This document shows positions 1 to 12,067 of a stretch of DNA of 64,000 nt, in pieces. The notes below the pieces were generated by a model. That model searched no databases, was not told the origin of the DNA, and was given only the letters and a program-made list of their open reading frames with translations. Both the position numbers and the translations under genes were made by a program. Origin of the DNA: Amyelois transitella (lineage: Eukaryota; Arthropoda; Insecta; Lepidoptera; Pyralidae); assembly GCF_032362555.1 (NCBI RefSeq), contig NC_083533.1, positions 3,787,001 through 3,851,000 on the forward strand, written 5' to 3'. How positions within the stretch are numbered: the first letter of the stretch is position 1; every line of letters starts with the position of its first letter.

Positions 1-52
1 TAAACTGTTTGCCAATCCTGCAAGGGACATTGACGTGATTTTATGTATGTAA

Positions 53-306
53 ACTTACCAAGTTAATAAGCCTATCCTTAAGTCGCCTTTTACGAAATAC
101 ATGGGAACGAGATGGAGTGTTTCTATTCTTTTTCTTTATTGACATCGGGAACCACAAGGCGATGGGCTAGCTACCTGTCACTATTTGAATCTCAATTCTA
201 TCATTAAGCCAAACAGCTGAACGTGGCCTATCAGTCTTTTCAAGATTATTGGCTCTGTCAACCCCGCAAGGGATATAGACGTGATTATATGTATGTATGT
301 ATGTAA
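53..306. mobile_element. Two abutting SINE fragments in inverted orientation
   Basis: Bases 53-165 are the head half of the (TATG)n-tailed SINE in minus orientation. Bases 162-306 are its tail half in plus orientation, ending in TATGTATGTATG. The tail stops right at the Dbx splice donor (donor GT at 311-312). Confidence 0.85.
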
Positions 307-312
307 ACTTAC

Positions 313-1048
313 CACTGGCGCTATTCTTCGCAGCACAGTCCTCCCGGTCGCCCAATATTGCACTCACACTAAATTTGAGCATCGGCTTTTTCTGTTCATT
401 ATATTCCTCACAATTCCTTACAATCTCGTCAGTCATCTTCCCATCCTTATCCCCTTCGTCTCCAGAAATCTCCTGGTACAAATTAAACCGTTTCTCCAAC
501 TCCTCCAAACGACGGATGCCAGACTTCTTACAAGAAAACGGTGGACAGTCCAAAGAACCACAACTTGAACAGCGACGGGCAAAACTCGGTATGTTCAGCA
601 CTTCCTTATCATTTTTCTCTTGATAATAATCGTTATTGTAATAAACCTGTTCGTTTTTAACGTTATTGTAATCTTCCTCGTCCCTACTCTTGGAGTCTTC
701 GTCATTTTCCAATTTGGACTCCGTTTCGTCTGGTCTGTTGTCGTCTTCGTCCGCCATTTTCGTTTCGTCAACCTCCGGCGAGTTGTCCCTTGATCGCTCG
801 TAATTTTGACGTTGCAGCACGTAATTTTCTATCTGCTGGTTTATGTACTGATTGTGGAAATTCGCCGTTTTCTGCTGGTGCAAAATGTTGTCAACGAGAA
901 ACGGCGACGTCATGTTGAAATGGTTCGCGTTAGTTTTATTATAGCACAGATTCTGAATAGTTTTCAACATAATGTTGTGATCCAAAGTTTTTTGCGCGAA
1001 CGGGTTCAACTTCAATGGTCCATGTTTCAAATTTTCCGTTGGGTACAT
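313..1048 (-). CDS. Dbx: Dbx-like homeobox gene, N-terminal coding exon (partial gene)
   Basis: Probable N-terminal exon of a developing-brain homeobox (Dbx) transcription factor. Seen: an open frame with FLVDNILHQQ near the N terminus, an acidic low-complexity middle rich in D, E, K and N, a Cys cluster (CSSCGSLDCPPFSC) and, near the exon end, LKFSVSAILG. Vertebrate Dbx proteins carry the matching pair SSFLVED and LKFGVNAIL; the second is an EH1-like repressor motif that binds Groucho. The exon ends in phase 1 at a GTAAGT donor (311-312). The homeodomain is absent and must lie off the left edge. I chose the MYP start at 1048; Met at 913 (MTSPFLVD) has an equally good context, and the frame stays open to 1396. 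The Cys cluster is not something I know from Dbx, so another Dbx/Hlx-class gene is possible. Confidence 0.68.
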
Positions 1049-2193
1049 TATACATTCATAATAATAAATAAATAACTCGTTTTTTTTTACTGTTAATCGC
1101 ACATCACTGTTACAAATTTCGTACGTGGAACGCGCATAGACAAATAGTTCGAAATTCAAATTGGAACGTTCGGAAATGTAAACAAGGCATGTGTTTCGCG
1201 ATGCGTCTATAGAACGACTGGCTGCAGGGAGTGGTTCTTTAGGGGCGGGTTTCGAACCGGGGTGGCTTTTTAGCGGCGCTTTTGTGTGACTAGAACCGTT
1301 ATAACTCGGTCTCCCCGCCTCCTCCATTGTACATAACATTGTTAACATCTTACGGGTATATTTGTAAAAGCATAGATCCGAATAAACTGGTCGCATTTGG
1401 TCTTACAAAATTGTTATTGCGGTAAACGATAGCGCATTTTCGTCTTTAACGGTTTACGAATAAAGTGTTTAAGGACAGATGATATTTGTTGAGGTATGTT
1501 TGTGTTAGTTTGAGATTTGTGTATGTGTGTGTTTTAGACAAGGGTTAAATAAAAAGGTTGTAGTTGAGTGCTTTTTTTCGATATCTGCAAAAGATCGGAT
1601 TCATTGTTTTGTACTGTTAATCTGTGTTAGGGCGTGTTCAGAATAAAAAGGATCTTAGGGCGTCTGTGGCCACATACTTTATTGCATAAACTCGTCTTTA
1701 ACAGGATAATGAGAAAATAAATTGGCATTTCATTTCGTTTGCTTTTTGTGTTGTTAAAGGTTTTTCAAATAGGTAAGTGTTGCTATTATGTTTTGAAACT
1801 AAGGGTGGAAAGAGTTAAGAATTCAAGATATATTGACGATTTTTTTTGCACAATCGTTTTATACTTTTGTTACCAATTATTTTCGATACAACAGCGAGGT
1901 CGATCAATTAAATTTTATTTAATATTGTAAAAAAAAATACTTTTTATATAAAAAGTTGGTCTAGTTTAAGTGTGGCATGATTTTCATTATTATTTTATAA
2001 TAAAAGAAAGGACTAAGCATAAGAAGTCATCAATTTTGATCAGGTAATACATTAAAAAAAGTGAATATAAGCAAGTTCGAATAACTGTAGCTAAAGCTAC
2101 GGCGTAGCAGTTCTTAAACCTTTCATATTATCTATATCATTAATAGTTCGTAGTAATGCGCATTTTAGTTTTGCAATTTAGTGTGTTGTCGAC
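1049..2193. other. 5' flank of the Dbx-like exon
   Basis: AT-rich. The frame of the Dbx exon remains open to 1396, so the upstream part may be 5' UTR or extra N terminus. No further exon, RNA gene or complete repeat is recognised. Confidence 0.4.
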
Positions 2194-2257
2194 GCTTTTC
2201 TGTTTCAATAACTAATTGTCAACTATTGTTGACAATTAGTTATTGAAACAGAAAAGC
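2194..2257. repeat. Perfect inverted repeat (30-bp arms, 4-nt loop)
   Basis: Arms 2194-2223 and 2228-2257 are exact reverse complements around the loop TATT. No mismatch is seen over 30 bp. The arm reads GCTTTTCTGTTTCAATAACT onward. It is not linked to a recognised transposon end. Confidence 0.95.
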
Positions 2258-3154
2258 AATAAAATTTGTTCCTGCTAACTGTTCGGAAAGATAGCTGTGT
2301 TAGTTTTTTTAACAACTCCTCCCGCGCTTAATTAAAATTCTCATTCCTCCGTGCGGGATTTTTCAGAAAAGGGTAGCCATAGTTAGACGTATGAGTATTC
2401 ATATAAAATTTAGTCAGTCCAGCAGTTTAGCTGTGAAAGCATAACAGACAAACATACATACTTTAGCATTAGGTACATTATAGGTAAGTATGGATATAGA
2501 CTATTAGAAGTACCTGAAAAATATGTAACAAGATATTAAAATGATAATTTAAAAAGAATGGAATTACTGGCTGGTATCACAGCAATAAAAAAAACATTTC
2601 GCATTGGACACATAACAAAAGCATAATGGAACGCAGCGTTTATACTCTATGGTCAGAGCAGTACTGGCTGGTTGTGAAGGAAAATCCGACTTGGAAGAAA
2701 AAGAAAATTTGAAATTAGCCACACCCCCGCGTTGTGTTATTGGTCGTTTCTCTCGTAACTAAACGACTTATACGCTTACGTTTGCTCATACAATTTTAAA
2801 CTTTAAATCTAATGATAATAAAGAATGAAATTTTATAATACAGAAAAATTATATTTTGGTTTTGAAAACGTAGTAAGTGCGGTCCATGAATTTTATTTGC
2901 AAGTATTTCAGAATGATGACGTCACAAGCAAGGACAGATAATCACATTTAGAATTGAATTATGATATTAGATATTTTCGCAGGGTTTCGCTCATTTAGCA
3001 ATTTTTAGTTTTTACTTTACCCTTAACGGGGTAGGCAGAGCCAAAGTTTTCGAAAATACTCGTAGGTAAGAATCTCGCGCGATTGCATAATGATAGAATT
3101 GGAATTCTGAGTTAATTAATAATTCTGAATTGTTAAACGCTGAATAAATTTAAG
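2258..3154. other. AT-rich intergenic stretch
   Basis: No coding potential, RNA gene or recognisable complete repeat is seen. ORFs are short and codon use is not coding-like. Confidence 0.5.
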
Positions 3155-3655
3155 CTTTCTGTCAACCCCATAAGGAATAAAGACTTGAAATATTATATTA
3201 ATTACACTCCCGAAAGTTATGTCATGCACCTACATCTTTGCGCATACATACATATAATCGCGCTTCTTTCTCGGAGGGATAGGCAGAGACATATTTTTGC
3301 TATGACGTTCCTTTGTAATTTGGTCAAGATACGTTCGTCTAGGCCTTCCCACTCCGACCTTTCCCTCCACACTCTCCTTGTATATCTGCTTAGTCAACAT
3401 ACATACAGTGACGTCTGTATCCCTTGCGGGGTAGACAGAGCCAACAGTTTTGAAAATACTGATAGGCCACGTTCAGCTTTTTGGCTTGATAATGGAATTG
3501 AGATTCATAATTGATAAGTCGCCTTTTACGACATCCGTGGGAGTGATCCTATTCTTTTATCTATTGGTGCCGTGTGGTTACACGGCGTGGCGGCCTTTCA
3601 GTTTTTTTTAGACTTTTGGTTCTGTCCACCCCGCAAGAGATATAGACGAGCATGA
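3155..3655. mobile_element. LINE and SINE fragment cluster
   Basis: 3255-3395 matches the 3' end of the RTE-like LINE in minus orientation (the region encoding its C-terminal tail). 3410-3590 is a SINE copy in minus orientation, lacking part of its middle and ending at its head in CCGTGTGGTTACACGGC. 3592-3650 is a SINE tail fragment in plus orientation. Confidence 0.8.
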
Positions 3656-4332
3656 ATATGATGGGAAAAAAATATACGATTGTTTCATTAATAGACATAA
3701 GTACATTAATAAGAATATAGATAAGAGCGATACATTCATTAAAACATAGATACATTAATGAGAATATAGATAAGAGATGTGATACTAAGTAGGTACCTTT
3801 ATGTATAAGTTAGAATGTGTACTAATACATAATAAATGTTTGCAACATCCGAAAGGGTATATTTATGAAGATCTGGTATACATATAAATTTAAAACTTTG
3901 TTTCTACAATTTAATTTGAGCTTTCTGAGTAAGAAAGAATGAAGGAAGGTACCTTTACCTTAAAAGATAAAAATACGAAATTAATCGCGCGGACGAATCT
4001 TCGGACAAAACCTAGATATATTATTATATAATTTGTCACATCTTTCCGCCTATTACGCATTATTCAAATGATATCATTGTCCATTGTCGTAAAGGGTTGC
4101 TGTCAAAACAATAGTTTAACTTTAGGATATGGTCCCCTTCATAGGGAGACCGTAAAAGGGGACTAAACAAGCTTACTCTTGACTGGCTGTTGTCCGCAAC
4201 TTAGTTCGCGGTAAAAGTTCACTGACATTCTCAATACTAAAACGCTAAACACGCGAAAAATATTCCTCCGATTTTAATGCGGTTTTATCAGATGTGATAG
4301 ATTTGGTTGTGAAGAAAAAAAGGGAACTGAGA

Positions 4333-4400
4333 AAAAAACTTTTTTCAAGACTGTTGGCTCTGTCTACTCCACAAGGGATCAAGACGTGACCATATATACA
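4333..4400 (+). mobile_element. SINE tail fragment
   Basis: About 65 bp matching the 3' third of the SINE (AAGACTGTTGGCTCTGTCTA and onward to GACGTGACCATAT). Confidence 0.75.
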
Positions 4401-4773
4401 TTTGGTTGAATTAAAAATGTCTCCCCTCTCTAAGGGGGAATATTCAGTGAATTTTTATGGGTAATGAAGTCTCAGGCAACAGCTATTTTAAACTATTTTG
4501 ATAACAGTATGCTTGATTTTGCTTTCGACACACCAAAAGTCGGTTTGGCCAAATCTTTTAGGAAATAGACAAAATAAATTCATATAGGTATAGGTATCCA
4601 CGTAGGTAGGTTCATAAATATGTTATTTTTGTGTTTTTACGAGTAAACGTGCATTCCTAACAATTTAATTTAATCTCGTTACCATAAAGACATAATGAAT
4701 AATAGTTTTATTTTTTAAAACCGATATAAATTACGCTAAACGCGGTCGATTCGATATTTAAATTTGACACACA

Positions 4774-4801
4774 TTTTGGCGGGCGGGAACGGTCGCACGT
4801 G
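4774..4801 (+). promoter_or_regulatory. E2F-like site next to an E-box
   Basis: TTTTGGCGGGCGGGAA at 4774-4789 resembles an E2F/DP site. A CACGTG E-box follows at 4796-4801. They lie in a short GC-rich island about 200 bp upstream of the orphan exon-like ORF at 5001, so a promoter is possible. This is inference from motifs only. Confidence 0.3.
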
Positions 4802-5000
4802 TCGCCATCTTTTGTTTGATTTGACACGCTTTCCTTTCATAAATTAGTAATGGAGATTTGGAATTGTCATAATTATATTTAGTTTTATTTACGAGGTCTT
4901 TAGCAGATGAAATTAGGATTTCATGGTCCGGTATTTAATTTTGTATTCAAATTTCGTATTAGTCTTGATTTGGGGACAGATATTAATTTTAGTTATAGTC

Positions 5001-5075
5001 ATGGCATTCGTCCTGGTTGCGTCCTCTTTGGAGCCCAAGGTCCGTACCATTACCATCGGGGTTGATAACATGTAA
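5001..5075 (+). CDS. Orphan exon-like ORF with a consensus splice donor
   Basis: Starting at ATG 5001, the sequence reads MAFVLVASSLEPKVRTITIG and continues VDNM before a stop (TAA at 5073-5075). That final Met-stop lies across a perfect donor (AT|GTAAGT), so a spliced transcript would escape the stop with exon end near 5071. GC content is clearly above the surrounding AT-rich DNA. Acceptor-like TTATAG lies just upstream, so it could be a first or an internal exon. I do not recognise the peptide and found no convincing next exon in the window. It could also be a relic of a mobile-element ORF. Confidence 0.25.
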   Translation: MAFVLVASSLEPKVRTITIGVDNM

Positions 5076-5078
5076 GTA

Positions 5079-5940
5079 GGTTACTTATACTACACGAGGC
5101 GAAAGCGCTTATTCCTTCGGTCATCTCTTTCGATATCATCAAATTTGATATCTGAGAGCCGGGCATAAAAAATTTACCAAAAAAACCATCGACAATGTTG
5201 TAAAACATTACTAAAAATGTTTCAAAAAAGGAATTTTTGAATTTGAATTTAGTTTACCATAGATTTGATTCAAAAAGTCCATACTACAAAGGAATATTTT
5301 TAATTTGTGTGATTCATTGGCAATAAGAACAAGCTCTAAACAATTTATATTTTAATATTAATAAATATCTTCATAAATAGTAAAAATACTAAAACTGCAT
5401 GCATGCCATCTTGTGGCTAATAGAAGAACAACATCAGATAGAGCCATCTATCTGTGAAAAGCAGAACTTTAATATATTTTTTTTATTAGGCAAGACTAAT
5501 GAATTATACAGACAGACACATAAGGGCTGAGATAAACAGAGCAAGTAATCAGACTGAAAGCTTACATTTAACTTTGACAGAATTGCTCAGAAATCGCCTA
5601 AAAGGACCCCATAATCCTATCTTGTGACTGACTTGTACAATCTGCGAGAGAAGTTAAAAATCTTGCATAGCCTCACAAGAAAAGCCTCAAATATATCATA
5701 GCCTCAAAAGAAGCAAAGGTACTGTTATCAGTACCTTTGCTTCATAGCTTTAAATACCTACATATCGTCAAGCCTGTTTCCTATGGGGGTAGACAGAAAT
5801 GCGGACCTCAGTCTATGATCCTAGTATGAACTATAATGCATACTTTTGGCTTTTACATTATTATAGATTCAATACGGGACTACATACATATAAAGATAAT
5901 GGATAAAATATCAATAACATACATATTTATATAGGCACGT
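5079..5940. other. AT-rich intergenic stretch
   Basis: A direct/inverted GGTACTGTTATCAGTACC element lies at about 5718-5735, and a weak SINE-like scrap near 5770. Nothing else is recognised. Confidence 0.4.
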
Positions 5941-6142
5941 CTATATCCCTTGTGGGGTAGACAAGAGACAACAGTCTTGAAAAGACTAAAAGGCCACGTT
6001 GAGCTGTATAGCTTAATGATGGAATTGAGATCCAAATAGCGACAGGTTGCTAGCCCATCGCCTAAGAGGAATCCATGTTTACAAGCCTCTCCTTTAGTCT
6101 CCTTTTTACCTAAAGTGCCGGAAACCACACGGCACTATAAAC
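5941..6142 (-). mobile_element. SINE copy, (TATG)n-tailed family
   Basis: Minus-orientation copy running from the tail (CACGTCTATATCCCTTG) to the head (CCGGAAACCACACGGCAC). Several internal substitutions mark it as an older copy. Confidence 0.85.
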
Positions 6143-7761
6143 AATAAAATTACTAGATAATAATAATAGTGCCTTGGAGTTTTGGAAAAACCATTTGGAT
6201 ATTATTATTATTTTTTGTGAATTTTACTATGATAACAATAATTAACTATGTTATATGTGCACGTTTCTGTGGTCCAGTCCAGATCAAAGTGTTAAGTTTA
6301 TATTTATTTGGACGATGTTATCGATTGTAACCTGTTGTGTATACTATAAATAAATAAAACAACAAAATAATTGAAACAAAGCACATTTATTTGATACAGT
6401 ATTCATTATAATAGCAAATATACAAACATTTTTATCCACAATCTTTCCATAACCAACCTTTGGTCAAACAGCGAACAGCCATTCCGTCAAACGAGACATT
6501 TCTCAAATTATCCGGACATATTATGGTCGAAAAATACAAATTTATCCCTTTTATATGTATATAGGTACTAGCTGTTACCCGCAGTTGTCGTCCGCACGAA
6601 TTTAGCGCCACCTTCTAAAGAATACAGGTTTTCCGCAAATCGTGTCGTGTCGCAAATGTCGTTCTTTACGACATAAACTATTTTTCCGTGGGATTTTTTT
6701 TTTTATTGATCCCGTGGGATCTCCAAATTGTAAAAACGCAAAATTTAAATACAAGTACAGTAGATAACGCGTGAAGAGACAACGAACAAATAAACAAAAT
6801 TAATTACCTTCGCATTAAAAATATTAGTTGGGATATTTCTTACAAATTGCCGGATAATTTTCGAAATAACATACAATTTAATTACTTTCTATACAGACCG
6901 CAGTGCGACGTCGGTCGTTATATATTGTTTTTGAGATCTTCATAACTTATTACACACTCACCATGTGAGTTTATAAATAATTATTAATAATAAGTAATGA
7001 TAAAAAAAAAACACATGTGTGTGTTTTGGGCGACGCGTCGGTCTTTGGAAAATAACAATCAAAAGATTACCTTTTGTTCAAAATAGTATATTACAAAAAA
7101 GGTTTTTAGGTATGTATCTAATTGCAAATCCGCCACGGTTCAAGAATATAAAATAAATGTGCTAATTACAAAACTATTCTACTAGAACTCTCTAAATAAA
7201 TATGCCAGGGTATAATGAGAAAGGTAGGTTTTTCTGATTGACGTGTGTTTTTTTTTGTGTAAAATATAGTATCGTCGAGTCAGTATCTCGTACTTTTCGA
7301 ACTTACTTCGAGACTAACTCAATCTGTGTAAACGTCCCGTGTATGTTTATTCACTTTATTTAGAGTTTTATTAGAACAGTTTTTAAACAGAAAATAACAC
7401 AAAATGTTGGTATCATTCTCACTGATCCTCTATTGGTATCATATCAGCACATTTATTTTTCACACATTTGAACCCCGTTAATTTAGAAAAACCATAAAAA
7501 AAGGACATACAATTTTCTCAATTCGATTATTGCCTAAAACTAAATGAAAGAGACAAAAAAAATACATAAAATTTTTACAAGACGGAATTAAAAAAAAAAC
7601 AATAATTTCGCGCCAAAGACCGCGCGATTTAGCTGTAAGATTATTCAAGCTTCTAAGGAATATATTTTAGTATTCTATATAATATTATCTCTATAAAACT
7701 AGTCAGAATTGATTAGATAATAAAAAAAGTAAAATATTAATTAAAAAAAAAATTTCAATCA
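6143..7761. other. AT-rich intergenic stretch with repeat scraps
   Basis: 6570-6615 resembles a Helitron 3' end (CTAGCTGTTACCCGC). 7262-7350 matches the tail half of the tRNA-derived SINE seen complete at 43.5 kb. No coding exon is recognised. Confidence 0.45.
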
Positions 7762-8182
7762 CCATCATCCCTCCTGACTTTGGTCCCGTATCCGGCCTCC
7801 CCGGAGAGGAGCCCGGGGTGCGCCTGTGACCACGTGCTTAGAGTACAGTACTCACCACTTTTACAAGTTACACCGATGTACCTGCGCAGGAGTCTAATAT
7901 TTCGTACGGCGCGAAAATATTTGAGCGGTTGAGCCAATCAGAGCGCGCCGATTGTCCCCACGAACCGAACTGTCCGCTATTGGACCAATATTACGAGCGA
8001 GATAGCAAGAGACATTTTTGTTTTTGGATTTAAACTTTAAACGTGCTTGTCGTTATTTTATTGAGTGTTCATTTTGTTTGTTTCGGCGGTAAACGGCGTC
8101 TTATAAAAATGGCAGTACTTGAAGTCAGGTTAATTACACTAAGCGACTCCCGTCTGACCTCGGTCACCGTGTTCCTAAGGTA
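7762..8182. mobile_element. Interspersed repeat interrupted by a promoter-like insert
   Basis: 7765-7842 and 8128-8182 match two consecutive parts of a repeat found more completely at 18.5, 54.7 and 63.3 kb (GGAGAGGAGCCCGGGGTGCG and GCGACTCCCGTCTGACCTC). Between them lie about 285 bp not present in the other copies. This insert holds CCAATCAG (about 7934), another CCAAT (about 7985) and TTATAAAAATGGCAGTACTT near its right end. Confidence 0.6.
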
Positions 8183-9965
8183 ACTCAGCTGGGATCATCG
8201 CATAAACAGATTACAATGTTTCAAAAAAAAAAATTGACAGGAATATACACAAATTAAATTTTCATCTTTTCCACACTACTCATTCGAAACTAACCTAAAA
8301 TTGACCAATAGTTTGTCTACTGTATCATTAGAATAATTAGTTCTGGACATTTAAGATTCGCTTGAATTTATAGTGCAATCACTCGAATGACCAAACCTAT
8401 TCTTCTTAGATTCAATAGGCATACTATTGAAATAATTGTTTTGACCCAAGGGCGTTTTTGGAATTTCATCATTTCACTTTACAAGTAAAAATCACATTAA
8501 ATTCTTACAATATGATACCTATACATTTTTTTTGACAGCTAATTTATTTTATAAACTTAAACAGAATATGACCTATAAGTATTTCTAAGTCGACAACATA
8601 AATATATCTAGATCATGTGAATTATTCGAAATTTTGTTATATTTCCGGAGTAGATTACGTAGATTTTTTTTATATTTATTTAATCTATTGATAAACTAGT
8701 TTTTATGTTGGCGACTTACAAAAACTATAATAAAGTTTTAATATACTTAAAATTAATGTGTATTTATTTTTTTATAATTATTTTACACTTACAATTATTA
8801 TGAAAAATATAACATATCGTTTAATATATCTAAAATCTATTATGTTATGAACGAGCAAGCATATTTTCACATTTATAGATATTTATTTAGGTTTATCGAA
8901 AGAATTTTCATGTGTTTTTACAGCCAAGGGTACAAGTCTTCTAAGGCTTTTTTTCAAGTCACAGTCACAAAGTCTAGTTAGTCAGTCATAGTCATGGCCG
9001 AGTCAGAGAAGGCCGAGTAATAGTTGTATGTGTTTTATATTGATTACACAGCTTGCTCGTTATATTACGAGTTTTTTCTAAATTCCCCACCAGATGTCAG
9101 CACTAAGGCGCTAAATCAAATGCCCTAACGCTATTAGATTCACAATTAGAGTTTTACTTTTTAAATTTCGAAAACAGTATGATAATAAAAAAATAAAAAC
9201 AAAAAATCAAACTATACAAAAAATATCAGATTAAAAATAAACTTTTTATGTTTACATCTCTTTCAAATTTAGACCAATCAGAAAGAGGCAGATTATTTCC
9301 GTTTCCCACTGTCTCTTTATAATAACATATATCAATTTGTACGGAATGGAAATTTTCTAGGATATTTTTTCCTGATCTAAAGCTTTCTTTGAGCGTTTTT
9401 CAAAGTTGGTTATTTTTACATGGACAAAAAATACATACAATAATGACAAGGCCAAAGTTTAATTACCGCCATCTGGTGGTAAAAAATAACGAAAATACCC
9501 TCATTGCGTGTTATTTAAAAAGCTGCCTTAACTATATATGTATATATATTTTGAATTCGTATTCTCAAATCATACTATTTTGAATATGCCCCGGATATAA
9601 AAGAAAACTGAGTAATTTAAAAAAAAAACTTTATCGAAATTTTCATAATAAAAGCAGAACAAGTCACAAAAATATAATTATAACTGACTTATGTTTGTAC
9701 ACTAAAGATATTTCCCGAAAATTATCGACTTTTTTTAACATAACATTCACTCTCTGTATGGCCAATATAGAAGACAAAAATGTGATTTTGAAGAATTTCC
9801 GTCTGTAGGTATGTTTGTACTTGCGTTACGCGTAAATAATTTGATTAATGATTCTACTTAAAAATTCGTTAAAAAATTTCGGCTACCAACGAAATGAAGT
9901 TATATTTTTCCATTAAATGGCGGACGAAGCGGACACAAGCCGCGGGCAACAGCTAGTAAGTTGCA
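8183..9965. other. AT-rich intergenic stretch
   Basis: No gene is recognised. A Helitron-like 3' terminus ending in CGCGGGCAACAGCTAGT sits near 9937-9957. Confidence 0.45.
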
Positions 9966-10217
9966 TACATACATACGGTCACGTCTATACTCCTTTTGGG
10001 GTAGACAGAGCCAACAGTCTTGGAAAAGACTGATAGGCCACGTTCAGCTGTTTGGCTTTAAGATAGAATTGAGATTCATATAGTGACAAATAGCCCATCG
10101 CCTTAAATCAGAATCCCAAGTTTAATAGTATATCCCTTAGTCGCCTTTTACGACATCCATGGGAAAGTGATGGAGTGGTCCTATTCTTTTTTGATATTGG
10201 TGCCGGGAACCATACGG
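9966..10217 (-). mobile_element. SINE copy, near full length
   Basis: Complete minus-orientation copy, from a (CATA)n tail to GGGAACCATACGGC at the head. It follows directly after the Helitron-like end at 9957. Confidence 0.9.
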
Positions 10218-10689
10218 CTAGTAAGTTAGTTGATCAGTTTCATGACTTGCTTAAAAAAATTCGATACTGTTTCTCCGTACTTAAAACTATTTATTTATCA
10301 TTTTAATTTTATATCACTAATCTAACACCACCCACCCGCATTCATTACTAATACCTACCTAATCCTAACCGACATTATAATATTTATTTTAATTTCATAA
10401 AAGAGCACTCAACATACATCCTAACTAAAAACCGTCACAATAATTATCACATCTATTTCACGTTGGAAGATTCCAAAAGGACAGTGTTTATTAATTATTA
10501 ATAATAATAATAACATACAACATTATATTTTACAAGTAAATTCGTGTTAGCATAGTGATCACATATAAGTTTAAAATGGTGAAGGCACTTCGTTTCTCCT
10601 CAACATTTTTTCGTCGAATTGTCAAATTGAATTCGATGAAACGTATTTTATTTACGAGGGTAGCTAGTACCAAGGTCGGTATAGCTAAC
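10218..10689. other. AT-rich intergenic stretch
   Basis: Short ATA/ATT microsatellite-like tracts occur near 10498-10513. No gene is seen. Confidence 0.45.
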
Positions 10690-11215
10690 ATTATAAACGT
10701 AAGATATGTCTTCTCACTCTCTCTTACCAAAGGATAGAAAGAGATATAAAACTTCTTATTAACGTTCGTGAATAGACCGCCTGTATTCATACGAGACAAA
10801 TACGGCTCTTGAGTTCTCATTACAAACGTAAGATATGTCTTCTCACTCTCTCTCTCTTACTTTGACCAAAGGATAGAAAGAGATAAAAAACTTCTTATTA
10901 ACGTTCGTGAAAAGACTGCCTGTATTCATACGAGACAAATATGGCTCTTGAGTTCTCATTACAAACGTAAGATATGTCTTCTCACTCTCTCTCTCTTACT
11001 TTGACCAAAGGATAGAAAGAGATAAAAAACTTCTTATTAACGTTCGTGAAAAGACTGCCTGTATTCATACGAGACAAATACGGCTCTTGAGTTCTCATTA
11101 CAAACGTAAGATATGTCTTCTCACTCTATCTTTGGATAGAAAGAGATATAAAACTACTTGTCAACGTTCGTGAATAGACCGCCTATACTCATACGAGACA
11201 AAGACGGCTGCCATT
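10690..11215. repeat. Tandem repeat, four units of about 129-139 bp
   Basis: The landmark AAACGTAAGATATGTCTTCT recurs at 10695, 10824, 10963 and 11102, giving periods of 129, 139 and 139. Units carry TCTCACTCTCTCTCTTACTT and a partly complementary AAGGATAGAAAGAGAT. The last unit is more diverged. Confidence 0.9.
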
Positions 11216-12067
11216 TTTATTTACGCTCAATGTAAAATCATTTCACTAAACAAATTTTACATTTGAGCAGTGTGGCAGTTATATAGACTTAAAACAAAAT
11301 TGCTTCAGTGTGTTAAAGTTTTTCGGTCAAATCGTAATAACCACATATTAAAACCGTTAACAAAAATACATAGATTATATAGTATGTTCATGTGTGGCTC
11401 ACAGTACTTTGATATGGTGTTTTTACACAACTTTGTGTAGAAGCTTAGTTTAATGGCGTCCATTTCGTGACTCAAGTTTAAAGCAAATATGGCGACGATG
11501 TGAGGGCCAAGGCCTTATAAGGAGATGCGGCATATTGTTTTTTTTTTTTAATATCAAGGCGTGAATAAATAGTAATACATTTTGAAGAAGCTGTGACGTA
11601 GATTAATTTTTTTTACATAACTAATATGACTTATTTATTTCGGAAAACTAATCATAAAAAAATTCGGAAAACTAATCATAAAAAAAAAAAATACCAATTT
11701 GACGCATCTCCTTTGTGTCTTATTAAGGTCAAGTCATGTCTAATATTATTCCCTATATTTAATAAGGTTGATATTTTCGTGACATCATTATTTCTGCCAC
11801 TTACAATTCAGTTAAGGATGTTTTTAATAAATTTAATTAAATATTCATTCACATCAACATTCGTTTTAATGTAAATAAATATTAAGTTTATTTTCATCAA
11901 AGTTTCGCGTTAGTAGAAGTTTTACCGGACGCGAAAAATGTTCTTTTTTTACTCGTGTATTGGATGACAATAAATAGGTAATAAGTACTGCGATTTAGAC
12001 AATTTACCAATATGACATTCGGTTTAAACGATTCGTCGAATTGTATTGTACATTATTATACGGCGAA
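11216..12067. other. AT-rich intergenic stretch
   Basis: A direct repeat of CGGAAAACTAATCATAAAAA lies near 11641-11682. No gene is recognised. Confidence 0.45.

Noticed and set aside
167..312. C-terminal part of the open frame continuing from the Dbx-like exon
   Set aside because: It lies beyond a perfect GTAAGT donor and translates SINE sequence ([11 protein letters not shown]), a peptide that recurs wherever this SINE is read in reverse.
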